Position numbers and translations under genes: made by a program. A DNA stretch of 64,000 nt from Prinia subflava (lineage: Eukaryota > Chordata > Aves > Passeriformes > Cisticolidae). The DNA lies in NCBI RefSeq assembly GCF_021018805.1, contig NC_086258.1, positions 15,276,692-15,340,691 on the forward strand, read 5' to 3'. Shown one piece after another: positions 49,101 through 62,755 of the stretch (its first letter is position 1; every line of letters starts with the position of its first letter). Under the pieces are notes generated by a model, which saw nothing but the letters and a program-made list of their open reading frames with translations, was not told the origin of the DNA and did not search any database.

Positions 49101-52100
49101 AGAAATATCCATATGGATACTGCTGTGGAGTGCACAGCCTTTTCCAAGGCAGGAGGAAAACCCAAACCATCTAATCAACAGCAGACTACACCCAAGGAGT
49201 TCACCACACACCGCCCGAACCACCCTCTGCCCAAGGGAGCACAGGACACTCCTCTCACTCCCCAGGGCTGTCAGATTCTTTCTGAAACAGCAACAGGCAA
49301 GACTTTTAATTAGGGTGCACAGTCCCAGTGCTGACTTCACTGAGCTCTGCTGATTTAAAAGGCAAGGTTCTGGTGTCTCCCATGTGATACTGGAAGTGGA
49401 GAAAAGCAGGGCAGCCAAATCCTTGTCACCTCTCAGCCCAAGAGGTCCCCGGCTCTGTCACAGCTGCCTTCCCACAGACACTGCTGTGAGCAGTTCTGGG
49501 CAGGGAGAGCTGATGAGGTGCAGCAGTCTCATCTGGCTGCCAGTCAAGGATGACAGCCCTCACTTGAACTTCACATTCACTCCAACAGGGAACCAAAGCT
49601 ACGGAGATTTGGCCTGAGCCTCAGATGTGTGAAGTCTTTGAACCAAGTTCCTTTACACTCACAGTCCCTGCACAGAAAGCATTTGTACAACTGCCTGATC
49701 AAAAAGCATCGATAAATTGAGTCATGACTGCCCTTCCTCTCACTGCAGTGTTCACTGCTCCCAAAGGATCTGAATCCTTCACTCACTGTACTCTGTGACT
49801 CATCTCCTTCATCCCCACACCAGGAGCGGCTGGGAAGTGCTGCTGTGTCGGGGGGTGGCACAGAGGGTCCCTGTCCCTGGCTGAAGGACAAGCAGACACA
49901 CTCAGCTCCCTGGCAGCAGCCTGAGTCACCAGCCAGCGCTGATGGGAGCTGTGTTCCTCAGGATACAGCTCGAGGCAGCTGAGCCGTGAGAGAACTGAGC
50001 ATGAGGAGCTGTGCCCCTGCCCTGGCCTTTCCCTAGAGCACACAGGTACCACTGCAGGCAGCTGGGCCAGCCCAGCCCTCTGCTGTGCCCGTGAGGCTCA
50101 CAGCTCTCCCTGACCTCGTGGGAACGTGCTTCTCCACAGGATGTGCCACGTCTGTGCACACCTCTGCCCCAAAATGCTTCAAGCAGGAGTGCAGGCATCC
50201 CTGCAGCGACTGCTGTTTGCATCAAAGGCGTGGGGAGAGGTTGCCATGAGCACCGCAGCAGCCAGCCATGCCCACCCACCCCAGCACAGCCCACGCAGGC
50301 ACATCACATGCCAGGGAGAACGGCTCTGTGTGGGCTCTGCTCAGGGAGATCAGCTCCTTCCCTGAGGCCACACTGACGCTGTGACAGAGGCTAGAGATGG
50401 ATGCAGACAGCCCTATCCTAAACCAGCCATACAACCACAATCATATCCGCTCCTCTGATTTGGGATAAATCTCCAGGTTTTCCACAGTCACTTCTTACTC
50501 CACTAAACACAAACACAAACACTTCAGAAAGCAGAAGAGCTCGGTGGGAACAAATCCTCACAGCAGATTTCAGTTCTGCCTAAGAAAATAGACACCATAG
50601 GAAACAGGGGACAGCTCAGCTCAGTTTTTCCCTTCAAGCCTGATTCCTCCCAGCCTCTGCCTGCAGTGCCCAAGGAGTGGGAATGGCTCCCTGTGCACTG
50701 CAGGGCTCCTGTTGCATCAGCCGTGCAGGGGGAGATGTGCAGAGCCACGGGGCTGTCCCTGCTCTGCTGTAGGTACCACTGCACACACAATGCCACCGGC
50801 TCGCCCTGAAAAGAACGAGCTGACAAAGGGGGAAGGGTCAGGCGCTGCTTTCCCAGTCTCTGAGGTTTTCTAAGACTCGGCTCCTTCGCTCCCATAGCTC
50901 AGTTAATGGCTAGTTAAAGCAGCTTCTCACTAATTGAAAGCAGGCTTCTGTATGTTTTAACTGTGCGTTTTAGCCTGATTTACATCCCTGAACTACAGCG
51001 CGCTTAACAAAGATGACTTCAGAGGGAAGAAAACATTCCTTAATTTAAAATTGTACTTACAGAGAGTGACTGCGAAAGTCTCTACGGGAACCGCAGTGTC
51101 TCTGAAGCCCGTGTCGGCAGCAGCAAAGTTTTCTCTCTTGCCTTGCACTAGTGGGGTGTGAAGCCAGAGCTGGGACACGCTCTGTGTGTGTGCTGATGAG
51201 GGCTCTCCACTGTGTATGGTTGCCAAGACACCCGGGCAGGCTCCAAAGCTCCCAGACCTCGCCCTGGCCAAGGCATTCCCAATCAAATGCTCCTTTCAGC
51301 GCGGCCACGGCACCACACAGGGCTGCAAACAGCATCGTCTTCTCCCATTCAGGTAACAACAAACTTCCGTTCTGTGCTCTCACCAGTTTGAAATATTGCT
51401 TACTAATGAAACATTTTCTGTCTGGAATGGTTACCGATGTTAAAAACTATGGTTTGGGGTTTTTTTTTAATAAATAAACTTTCTGCCTCACCCCCTGCTT
51501 TGAGCTGCTCCGAGATCACAGAAAACAATGGCAGGATTGAAGTGTGCCCCCAGGTTTGATGCTGAAATCTGCAGTGGAATCAGTTATTTCTGAACAACTG
51601 TAAGAATCCACTATGCCAAAATTTCATGATCGACAGGTAAATGATTCTTGATGGAAATACAGGGAACTCATAAAATGAACTCCTGCAGCAACACACAATT
51701 AAACTTCTGCATTATGGCAACAGGTCCTGGACAGTCGGCTCTCATGGTGCTCAGGTTTTTCTCAAAGATATCACAGTCCAAAATACAAGATGTGTGAAAT
51801 TTCAGAGAGCAACAAATAGTCAGATCAGAGGAAAACAGGAGTTTCAAGTGCAGCAGAAGCCAAAAAAAATACGACCTCTCTGCTACCTCTCAAATCAGTA
51901 TTACAGGTGTCATTTAGGGCTCTCACCCTTTTGAATTTGCTGTCCTCTCATCGTGTTAATTGTGTTAATGGTGATTCCATATCTTAGTGGTGGTTAAGAA
52001 GGAAAAGGTTCACAGAGCTCATGGAAGCCTGTGCAAAACCAGAAAAGGTGAATAGACATTAAGAATCCCATTTGTGGGATTAGTGTTACAGCTGATCCTA

Positions 52101-54164
52101 AATGCACTCCAGCCTCCTTGTTCAACATTAATCTGTGTTTCTACAGGCAAGTTGGCTACAATAAGAATATTTACATTATGGAAGTTAAATCAAAGCATTT
52201 TAAAATTATCAGCATGGCTGATCTGACATGTTGGGGTTTTTTTCCCTATTGCTCACAAACAGTTCTGAAAATTACTTCTTGAATTAGGGTAGGCAACATT
52301 TTTCAGTATCTTTCAATTTTAATGGTATAGAAAACATACTTCCTACCATTTTCTATCATTTAATCATAAACTTGACCAACTTCTAAAATCCAGATTTCTG
52401 CAACAATGGAAATTCATGAACATTGAATTTTGCTGATAGGGGTTGCCTCAATGTTTGAGGATCAAACATTCCTAATATTTAAATTTTCAGGGAGGATATA
52501 TTTTAATCCTCTTCTTTCCTCTACAGTTACCATTATGGGTGTGTAAGTAACTTAAAATGAACTCCTTGTACAAGACCACGTGTAGTATGGCTGGAGTAAA
52601 CCAGTTAAATGTCCCCTCCCAGCAGGGCCTCAGTTCCTGACTTCATAATAGGGTTTTACAGGAGAGTTGGAAGCAAAAGGAGACAATGAGGTCAAGAAAG
52701 CACCACGGGAAGGTAACTCTGGTTTTACATCTGAGTTTTCACACTTCCCTGTACTCTCAGACACACTCTGGAAGAAGAATAAACTGCTCTTCTGCCACTG
52801 CAGAAAAACACTCCTGGCACTGCATTTGCATTGAGCCCTGGAGTGTTCTGCCTCTAACCAGCTTCATCACTGCCCAAAAGAGATTAAACGTGAATAGTTC
52901 TGCCAAGAAGATGATTATCCATTAACAGAACTAGTTCTGGACACGCTGGGATGAGGCACCTGGGACAGCTCAGCTCTTTACACACAGATGCTGAAGGCAC
53001 ACCACGCTCAAGCAGGCAAGGCTCAGTTTCTAGGTCAAATCACTGCACAGTTGGGCCTGATGTCCATAAAATTTAGGAACACAGAGCCAAGGGCTACAGG
53101 GCAGAGGGTGAAGACAGTTCTCCAGCAGAGTCAGGATGTCCTGGGATGTGAACTGAGAGGGAAGAGCTCCACACTGCTAAGACTTTTTTATTACACTTAA
53201 ATAAACCAAGCATGTTTAAAAATGTACCTCTCCCATTCACTATTTCCATGAATTTTTCAGTAGATCTAAGAAGGTCTAATTCTGAAAAGGTAAATTAACT
53301 CCTTATCTGTTCAAACTTAAAGCTTTTAAAAAGCAGGCCTGAAGTCTGGAATAAATTCACCAGGCAGCAATGTCTTGACCTTACAGAGGAATATTTGCTT
53401 AATGAAACCACGGTTTTATCAGACTGTTTCCTTCTGTTTCCTTTCTGGTGGGTAATGGAAGCTACACCCACCACTTCACTTTGACGTGTGTAACCCAGAA
53501 AAGCCTCAGCTCGCTGTAAAAACGCCAAGTGATACGTTGCTTTGTTAGAAGATGCCTCAGGGCTCTTGTCGCATCCTTCTAAACACGTCAGGAAAAACGA
53601 AATGCATTGTTAACAGCTAGTAGAAAAGCACTACGCATTAGTCATTCTTCTCCTGAATGGAAAAGAACAATTTCTCATGAAATATGGTTCCCATTATATT
53701 CCTAGATTGCTTTGCTGGGTAGCTGCCCTGTCTTTCACAAGCCTCAGGCTGAAAATAGGGATTCTGGAAAAGAAATTTTGATACTCCTGAAAAGAATGAA
53801 AGGAAAATGTGAACGTTCTCACTAGATGAATTTTGTAAAGACTGGTGTCAATCAGTTTCTTGAAGTGTTCTTAAAGATTAAACAAATAAAAAATCAAGTA
53901 AAAATGAAAAACTGAAACTTCTACTCTTGAAAGACATCAAAATGAGAAACTCTGAAATTCACAAATAATTTCCTTTTTCCTGAGCCAAAACGTTGTCAAA
54001 ATCAGCATTTTATGGACATTTCAACTTTGAGAGAAAACAGCTTTACCAGAGAATTTGGCACATCTAGCATCTCAGCCAGAAATGCCAATGCAAAAAGAGA
54101 AGTTGAGAGACACGCAGAGAAGGGACAGACCCAGCTGGAGGGGCAGGGGTGCAGTGTCTGTGTG
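37164..54164. other. 17 kb of non-coding sequence, no gene recognised
   Basis: Probably intron 1 of the long RAB11FIP4 isoform and/or upstream flank. I looked for the EF-hand exons (residues such as LDPNDLGRINFKDFCRG) on the minus strand and found none. ORFs are all short and without similarity. A homeodomain-word-rich block lies at 37420-37560 and an AT-rich unique block at 47440-47620. Confidence 0.6.
50505..50522. repeat. Short AAACAC-type microsatellite
   Basis: Three near-perfect hexamers of ACAAAC/AAACAC type. Confidence 0.7.
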
Positions 54165-54412
54165 CCCAGGGCTCCTCCAGTGCCCTGTGAGAGCTCCCAG
54201 GGCTCCTCCAGTGCCCTGTGAGAGCTCCCAGGGCTCCTCCAGTGCCCTGTGAGAGCTCCCAGGGCTCCTCCAGTGCCCTGTGCCAGCTCCCAGGGCTTCT
54301 CCAGTGCCCTGTGCCAGCTCCCAGGGCTCCTCCAGTGCCCAGTGAGAGCTCCCAGGGCTCCTCCAGTGCCCTGTGAGAGCTCCCAGGGCTCCTCCAGTGC
54401 CCTGTGCCACCT
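54165..54412. repeat. Minisatellite, 8 copies of a 31-bp unit
   Basis: Eight head-to-tail copies start at 54165, 54196, 54227, 54258, 54289, 54320, 54351 and 54382. The unit begins CCCAGGGCTCCTCCAGTGCC. Copies differ mainly at one position pair (GAGAG against CCAG near the end of the unit), with one C-to-T and one CT-to-CA change elsewhere. Because 31 is not a multiple of 3, each reading frame cycles, which creates the repetitive ORFs on both strands here; I do not call these genes. Confidence 0.97.
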
Positions 54413-56856
54413 CAGTGGCCGTGGCACCTCTGTCCTGTGCCCAGCTGCTCTGCTGGGTGGCTCTGGAGCGCCTGGGGACCCCTCTGCGATCAGCTACTCC
54501 CGCCTGGCCGGGCTGCTGGCCCTAATGCTGCTTTTGTGGCCCAGCATTGTCCGGCAGAAAGGCTTCAGCTGCTCCTCAATGCCTGTCAGAGCACACTAGG
54601 GCTGCACTATAGCTGAGGTTTTGCTTGGTGCCACAGCAGAACCACGGCTATTTATCCACTCTCTTATTTCCAGTTCACACTCCTTCCGAGCAGGGCGCAC
54701 AAAGACACGGACAAATGGCAATTAAATCAACCACAATGGGTTGTGTTAACTAGTGGTAACTAAGAAGCCACCTTGATCCCTCTCTGCGTCTAAGATATTC
54801 ACCACACGACACCGAGGCCTCCGCGCACAAAGACTTTTCAATTTCGGATTAAACGTGTTGCATTGGAAATAGCTCTGGTAAGCCCCAGCAGCAGATTACA
54901 GCTGGGAAAGAGGGACAAATGAATGGCTGGGGGAAGTCACTGGGGGTAAGCATTTGCACTGGAAGAAGGGGTGCAACCAAACTCACTATTCTTAAAAAGG
55001 TTTTACCACCTTCCCATGTTTCTGGCACCTGCAAACTGCCTGGAGGACAGAGAAATTCTTCGGACTGGATCTTTTAACAAAGCCCGATTCTGCTTGCTGG
55101 AGTTCAGTTCTTTAGGATCAAAATCTGAATTTAAAAAATCCTGCTCCTTCTGGGGTGGAAAACCTGCACCAATAAGAATGAGACTAAGCCCCAGCACAAG
55201 AGGAGAAGGCAGACCCAGGGCAGGGTGTGAGCTCTCCCCAAGAGCACACTGAAAGTTGCAGTTTTTCACATGAAAACTTTATTGGCTTCCAGTTTGCATG
55301 ATTGCCTCTGAAAGCATGGCTTCCTCCTTTCAGGATTTTCCTGCAGAAAATTTTGCAAGTTGCTCTCCAGACGATTCACATTTAGTCTTAGAGACTATTT
55401 TTAGCTGCTTTTATTTCAGCACACGTTCTTGGAGAGCCCTTGCTATTTATGCAGTCGACATTTCCCTCCTCTTGGCTCCTCTGGGGAGAAGCTCCACGAG
55501 GCAGCTTTTGGGAGCAGAGCCTGCACATCACTCCTCCTTTTGTGTGCTCCACACAGCAAAGCCAGAGCACTCCTGAGGTTGACAGCAGCAGTTTTTATCA
55601 CCATGAAGACAGATAATGGAAAGCAAACACGCCAAGGAAAATCAAACACACTCCAGCTCCCCAGAATGTTTGCAAGGCCATTCTCAGGCTGGTTTGGGCA
55701 AAGGTCTGATGATCTGGACACTGAAGGCATAATCACGCAGCAAATAAGAGAGGCAGTTGGGTACAACTGAGCAATAAAATCATGAGAAAAATGCTGCAAT
55801 ATGTCTGGGGTAAACAGGACACCAAGACATGAAGTCACCTCTTTGTTAGGGTCACACAGCTTTGGAAAAATGGGAGATATTAAATTATCAGTGGGTCCAC
55901 AGCCAACATCAAGGTAGGTGTGCTGTTCGAGCTGGACAGTGATGTCTTACGGATTAGTTTTATAGTGTTGACACAGATATTATAGGATATAGCTAGCAAC
56001 AACTCAAATCACACACACCTAAATAATGTTTCCACCCCAAGACGCACCTCTGCCTTGTATCAGCTTTCACTGATTTCTTTCACATATGGGAATAGTGCTG
56101 AAGTATGAAATCATTTTTACACTGGTAAAGTCCCATGGATGAAGGTCTGTCTTGCTTTAAAATGCTTTTTTAATGAAACACAAAAGATTAATATAGTAAA
56201 GTTTCTGCTGCTCTTCCAAATGTGGTTAAAATTTTTGAATGAGTCTGAATTTTTGACTGGATAGAATTTGGATTCCTGCATGCACACACAGAATCAGGAC
56301 ACATCGCAAACATTGGGAAATCCAACTAAACCAGAAGGGAATGAGCTGGAGGCAGAGGTGAAAAGCAATTTCAAGATACACATGTTAAGCAATTATAATT
56401 TTTATCTTTGCAGTCTTCCCTGGCTTACAAGTAAATCTCTATCATGGAGACATTCAGCACACTCTAATATACAACCCCATATTTTAAGAGCATCCTGTAT
56501 ATTGATCCCCAAAGTATGGCTCAAGCTCATTATTTTATAATCTGCTAGGTTAGGAAGAGCTCCTGGGGAGCCAACATATGGATGTACTCTGAGCACATTA
56601 TCAGCTGCAGGGCAGCAGCTCAGCCCACTGCACTGAGCAGTGGAGCTGGGCACACTCCTTCCTTTAATATGGCAGTAATTAGGGCTGCTCTGTGGTTCAG
56701 TAGACTATGAGATTTGACAGACCAAATTTATCCCAGGAGTAATTCAAAGAAGGTGGAGGAGTTACACTGAAGCCATGGCCCACTGTGCTCCTCTCCGTGA
56801 AACTTCTGCTTGAAAATATTAGTTATTTGCACACTGAAGTCTGGGCTACTAAACAG

Positions 56857-56913
56857 TAATTAGACAGCAACATGGGAAAGAATTACCTGATTAATTAGTG
56901 AGATGATTAATTA
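56857..56913. promoter_or_regulatory. Cluster of three homeodomain-type TAATTA sites
   Basis: TAATTA at 56857-56862, 56892-56897 and 56908-56913, with GAATTACC and GATTATCC nearby. A palindromic six-base word three times in 57 bp is far above chance, although AT-rich DNA raises the background. Confidence 0.3.
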
Positions 56914-59900
56914 GTATGCTGCCAAGATACGATTATCCTGGAACCAGGGAACACACCATACTTTTTCTTTGCTCCTTATGAGATGACGATGGCAACATAA
57001 AGCACTTCTGCCATAAATCTCTAAATGAACATCACAAGAGCACAGGCAGCAGCACCCAGTACCCAGGGCTTTAATGAAGGCAGGAATATGCAGGACAGAC
57101 TGACACAGCTCAGTCCTGCCACAGTAGGTCACACACAGACAAGGAAACAGCTTCACAAAGACACCTGCAACACCCCTCAAACACACTAAATGCACCACTC
57201 CTGACACCAAGTGTGCAGCCTTACAGCAGGAGAGAAGCAATTTCTGTAGGCATCACACTTCAAGACCATCAGTTCCAAATTTCAGCAAATTTTGCAAATT
57301 GCAAATTTTCTTCAGCCTTGTAAATTTTATAAATGCCTATAGGGACTGGAGGATAAACAGCACAAGCACCTGTGGCTCCTGAGACACCAGGAAAGGCAGG
57401 AAGGCTGATGTGATAGGGTAAAGTAAGATTTCCAAAACTGGCTGCTTCCAGCAAAACAGCCTGACCTGATCAGTTGAACATGCCTTTTGTACAAGGGTGC
57501 AGCAAAGTTATAATGCCACCCTTGTGCAGTTTTCTAAAGTAGATTTGACACCTACCAATCTCCCTAGCCCAGCAGCTCCCTAAACTAGTGCAGGTAAGCA
57601 AGACAGGCATGTGCCTTCAGCACCACCAGAGCTTTGATCCTTCCCCTGGCTGAGCAAGGCAGCCCTGCTTTGCTCTGCCTTCCATTTGGGCAGGCTCTGA
57701 AGACAGAGGAACAAGGAAAAGCACTCTGGAAAATTATTAGCCTTTGAAATTCAGTATCAAATTCCACGTACACGCACAGAAGTACTGCTCTTATAGATGC
57801 TCAGGTAGAAAAGCTGGCCCAGCAGACAGGGCACCAGCTAATACCCAGGTACCTGTTCCCACTCGATGATGGACAACTTTTGTGACCTCAGTGGTATGCA
57901 GGCACCTGGCTTATCTGGAAACCAATCTGACTCTGCTACTAACCTGGGCCTTATCCCTGAACAGCTCAATTTATCTTCAGACTTGGATGAATAATGATTT
58001 TCTAGCTCCCAGAGAAGCTGCAACAGGAATTCATTAGAGCCTGTGAAGCACTTTGATAGTATAATAATGGAATAAGTATTGTAAATAGTTTTTTATGCTA
58101 ATTCCTTCATCTACATAACTCTGGCCTCAGCCTCCAGGAATTTAACTGATACTGGGTGTGTGGAATAAATCTCTCAGAAGCTACAAGCCTCTGTACCAAG
58201 CTTGCAGATCATTCTCACATCTCTCCACCCGTGTAGGGCCATCCCACACTTGTCCCTGCAGGACAGGGGAAAGCAGCTGCAGTGAGATGATAGTGAGTGA
58301 TAGCCCCAGTGCAGTGGGAATTGTGCTGCTTCCCACAGCTTCAGCACCAGCCTTAGGGGGAGACAAGAAGGAGACCAACCCCATTAAAATCCCCTAGTGA
58401 CTATGCCCACCCAGCTCTCTGGGATGGACTTGTGTGGGCAGCTTTCCCTGGCTGGTCCATTGTTCCAGCTGGGGTCTTCCCACTCCTCTAAATAAATGCC
58501 ATTAGCACTTCTCACATTCCAACCCTCCTGCTGGGCCAGCTCCTGGCAAATCCCTAATTCCAGATAAACCAAAGCAGGAAGGCCCTTCAGAAGCATCAGG
58601 AATAAAGTCCCTGTGCATCCTGGTGACACAAGGCCTCCCAGCCACCACCCCCCTGGGAACCCTCAGCACTGCAACCAGGGTGCTGAGCACACTGTGCTGA
58701 ACTTTGCCTCTGTGTCACCCCTTAGCTAGACAGCTCCCAATTAACAACCTTGTGTGGGCCCAACCAACTCCAGACAATATTTTCAAATGTGACCACTGTG
58801 AAAGGAAAAAAAAAATAGGTCAAGGGGATTATGCAGGGTGACTAATGATTGCTGCATGCTGGGCTGAGATGTGAAGTCTGGCTGTGTTTTCAAAGGTGCA
58901 TAATAATATGTCCTTGTCTGACCTGTGGTGCTGTTGACACTTTTTCTGAGTTGATGCCTTCTCACAAATCCCCATTAGGCTGGAAGCTTGAACGCCCACC
59001 GTGAATGGGAGCCGAGTGGAAGGGCTATCAAACTTTGCAGAACTCCCACTAAAGTTTCATTTCATTTCTTAAAAGCCAGGCAGCAGAGGCAATTATTTAA
59101 CTTAGTCAAGCCCTTTTGGAGTTATTTGCTGCGGGATGTGGCTCCTGTTCTCAGAGTTGGGGCAGGACACAATTCCATGACAGTTCTCTGGAGTTGAACA
59201 AAAGATTAAGAGGAGGGGCTCTACTCTGCTCAGTAGAGCTGGCAACTACGGCCAGGTGAATGTGCCCTGCCAGCCAGCTTGCCATCCACCCAGTCAGAAC
59301 TTACAGTTTTATCCTTATTTTACTGGTAGAGAGGACAGCATCGTATATGGAGGGCATGGTTCAGCTGCCCTTCCCAAAAATCACAGGAGGTTTGTAGCAA
59401 TAGGAAAATGAATTCAGCTGTTTTCTCTCTTGGTCCTGTGTTTAGCATTAGAGTCCCTCCAAATACACCTTTAATTAACAGGGAAGTCAGAGTTCATTTT
59501 TCTTGGCTGACAAATGTTCATTAGCCAAGTATTTGTATCAACTTCTTAATCCTGGTCACAGAATTATGCCCCTTTCTAGCTACAGAAATTGGAAGAAAAA
59601 GCAACTCAGCTATAGCTCAGCCAAACCTACAGTTCCCCGCAGGAACTCTGGGGCAACAAGTGCTGCAGCAGCCTGAGAGAATGACAGAAAGCAGCCTTTT
59701 GTTTCTATTATGGTCCCTTCACAGACACTGAGACTATAAATATCACCAGAGTGAAATTTCCTCGACAAACACAAACCTACCAGGAAAAACATAACCTCTG
59801 GTTCAGCTCCACTGTGAAGAGGAACTGGGAGACATTTGGTGTCAGACAGCGAGGCCTTGCACATGGGCTGTTGGCAGCCTGGAAGAGCAGGCTGTGATGA

Positions 59901-61359
59901 GCCAGACTGGCTGATGCTGGGCTGAGCCTGGTGCAGATCTACTCTAGGAGGCAAGAACCTTCAATTCATACAGCATTTATTTCAGGATGCCTCGGGGAAA
60001 ACTCTCAGCTTCAGCTGAAAGGTACAGCTGCCCAAAAAAGCTCATGAGTGTGGGCAAGGCTGTAACAATATTAGCACCATCCAGACCTTTCAGATTGATT
60101 TGCACCTTTTGGGTAATGTTTGCATTTCTACAAGGCATGAGGATGGGCAGCAACTAGGTACATCCCCTAGCTGCCTTTAGATAGACCAGTTTTAATTCCC
60201 AGGTGAGTCTACACTGGCCAAAGGACAGAAATTCCTTGCTATAGCAGGAGCAGAGCTCTGTGACTGAGCAGGTATGGCCCAGGCAAGGCCTTTCATTGGC
60301 TTGGCAGTGAGACAAGCAGAAACATTTAAGTGCAGTTTCATAACACAGTGGAAAGAGAAAGGTGGTGATTTACTCTGCCACTTGACTGACATCTTCCCAG
60401 GTGACAAACCTGTGGCAGCTCCCACAGCCAGATAACCCTGCTAAGTGTGATTCACAGTGGGATGGTTGTTGATCCTTGTGCTGAACAGTTCAGAGGAAAA
60501 CAAATATCTGTGAAAGGCAATATTTATCTATTAGTCTCATAAAATACTCTGCATTACTGATTTCCATAAAAATCAGATCTCAGAGGTGCAGTGAAATACT
60601 GACTTCATTCATTATTCAGGTCTCCTCACTTTTTCACAGTAATAACTAGTCTGTGAAATGTTCTGAGGAGTGACAAGCCATTTCAAATTCTGAAACTCTG
60701 AAAACGCAAAGAGAACCCTGTGGAAGGTGAAGCTGTAAGAGCTGGAAGGAGGGATACATATGGGTAAAGCTCCTACTGTAACAGTCTCAAAAGAAACCCT
60801 TTCCCTGAGAAAGCCTTTCCCCCAAACAATCTGTGGAGTGACCAGAGACTGATGTCCAAAGGTAACAAACGAGCAGGATTCACACCAGGGCTGTCTCCTC
60901 ACCGACTCTCAGGCTCCACGGCTCAGGACAAATCCAAACCTCTTGCAAAGTCAAACAGTTTGTTATCACAGTCTTATTTGCACAGGCTGACACAAGCTCC
61001 AAGGAATCACCCTTTTTGATAGGCCTTTTCTACTTTGTGCACTCCCTTTCCAAACCCTTCCTAGCCCTGGTGGTTCAGAGCCACCAGATTCACACTGCCA
61101 GCCCAAAACACTCATCAGCATTTGCGTCAGCTCTGTATCAACACTGCCACGGTTATATTATTATTCCAACTTAAACTTCCTAGCAGCTTATCATAGCTGA
61201 GCTCCAAAACAAGCCCAGGATCCAGGGTACACATCCACCCAAACAGGCTGCTCTGTCTCAGGCCTGCTCCCCAGCTGATGCTGCAGTCAGCTGGGCGTTT
61301 ACAGCAACAGCCTGGGTAAAAAGGTGTGCCAAACAGCAAGTCTGGCAAATTAAATCCTA

Positions 61360-61390
61360 ATTAACGAGGCCTCTCAGGGGCCTAGTTAAT
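61360..61390. repeat. Inverted repeat, 12-bp arms, 7-nt loop
   Basis: Arms ATTAACGAGGCC and GGCCTAGTTAAT pair with a single mismatch around the loop TCTCAGG. No longer hairpin is visible outside the arms. Confidence 0.8.
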
Positions 61391-62700
61391 CTTGCCTAGA
61401 TTTCTGTAAACTTGGAAAATGTAACAATTGACAGTTTCTTTCCTATTCCTGCTCTGTAGCTGTTGGAGCAAGGACAGTTTCACTCCACTTTAGCCAGTGC
61501 CAAAAGTGGTTTAGGTCCTGCAAGGAAAGAAATGATCTCCCTGTTCCACTGAGCTCAGGATGAACCTCAGCAGCCTCTTGCTGGCACATAATCGCTCAAC
61601 AGAAGCTGCATTTCTCAGCATCCCCATCCTAGACAGGGCCTCTGTGTCCCTGACTGAAAGAAGGTCAAATAGCCCATATCTCTTCTTAATTTTTAATCGC
61701 AATTTCATGCTGTTATTTCAGCTGCTGGAGGCACTGTGGCACAAATCCCCCAGGAGTAATTCCTAGATACTCTCTTGTAGGCTGGCCTACTTTTTCTTCC
61801 TGTTCAGTCACAAATTGCTTCTCTGAGCCCAGATGTGTGATAGTGATGGCAAAGCCTGCCTGCACCCAAAGACATTCAACATTGCAGCATAAAAAATAAT
61901 AATAAAAAAAATCACCTTTTGATTCTTCTCCAGTTTCTAAAAAGAGACAGGATACTTAAGATCTCATTTTAGCTCTATGAGCCCAGCTGAGTACAATAGT
62001 TTAATTTTAAACAGTTCTGTTGCCTCTTGATGCAGGGCATTGCCATGGTCCCCCCGTGGCACTTCTGTGACACTTTGCTGTGGCAGTCCCACAGTGGGAC
62101 CAGGTCACAGCCCTGCCAGGAAAATCTGGGGGGACACCTGAGCAAGCAGGACAAAGGCCACATGCTTCTGTAGGGACTTAGGATGTGGCAAGAGCTGGGA
62201 CTGACACGAAAGACAAAGGACATAGGAAAGGTGTCCTGGAGCCTTCAAAACTGGCAAAAGAATTGGGCAATTTCATGAACTGTCTGGGTCACTTTGGTGG
62301 CAATTCTTGAGGCTACTGAAATCATGTATTTGAACCCTGAAATAAAGTCTCAGCCCAGCAACAGCTGTGTGACAGAAATGACTCCTGTAAGATTTCACCT
62401 AGGGAAGAATGTTTTTATTTTAGTGGGAAAATTTCTAGCAGTATGTGCAGCTATTGTTTTGAAAAATGAAAGCTGCTACCTTCAAAAAATGACAGTGCTC
62501 TCAGGTTCGACAGAGAAGTTAAAAGGCAGAAAAGAAGCAGTCAGATCCTTTTTGTTTGCTTGTGCAATGAGGGATTTTGCTGGTTTAATCAGCTAGAACA
62601 GCCCTCTGTGGCTGACTTGCTCTTTACAGCTTCATAATAACCTGGAATCTTGGTTTTATCAACCAGCTTTTACATGTTCACACAGAAATTTCTTCTTTTG

Positions 62701-62755
62701 AAAAAAAAAAAACAAAAACAACCCAATCAAACCCACAAAAAAAACCCCAACCAAT
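62701..62755. repeat. A-rich low-complexity tract
   Basis: A12 followed by AACAAAAACAACCC-like sequence and a second A-run. No element body or target duplication seen. Confidence 0.8.

Noticed and set aside
54002..54599. Repetitive ORFs (up to 141 codons) on both strands
   Set aside because: They are translations of the 31-bp minisatellite cycling through frames; no conserved protein resemblance.
54515..54605. A possible minus-strand exon (open segment with GIEEQLKP after an acceptor-like CTGACAG)
   Set aside because: It lacks similarity to the EF-hand region and is followed by an in-frame stop with no suitable donor.
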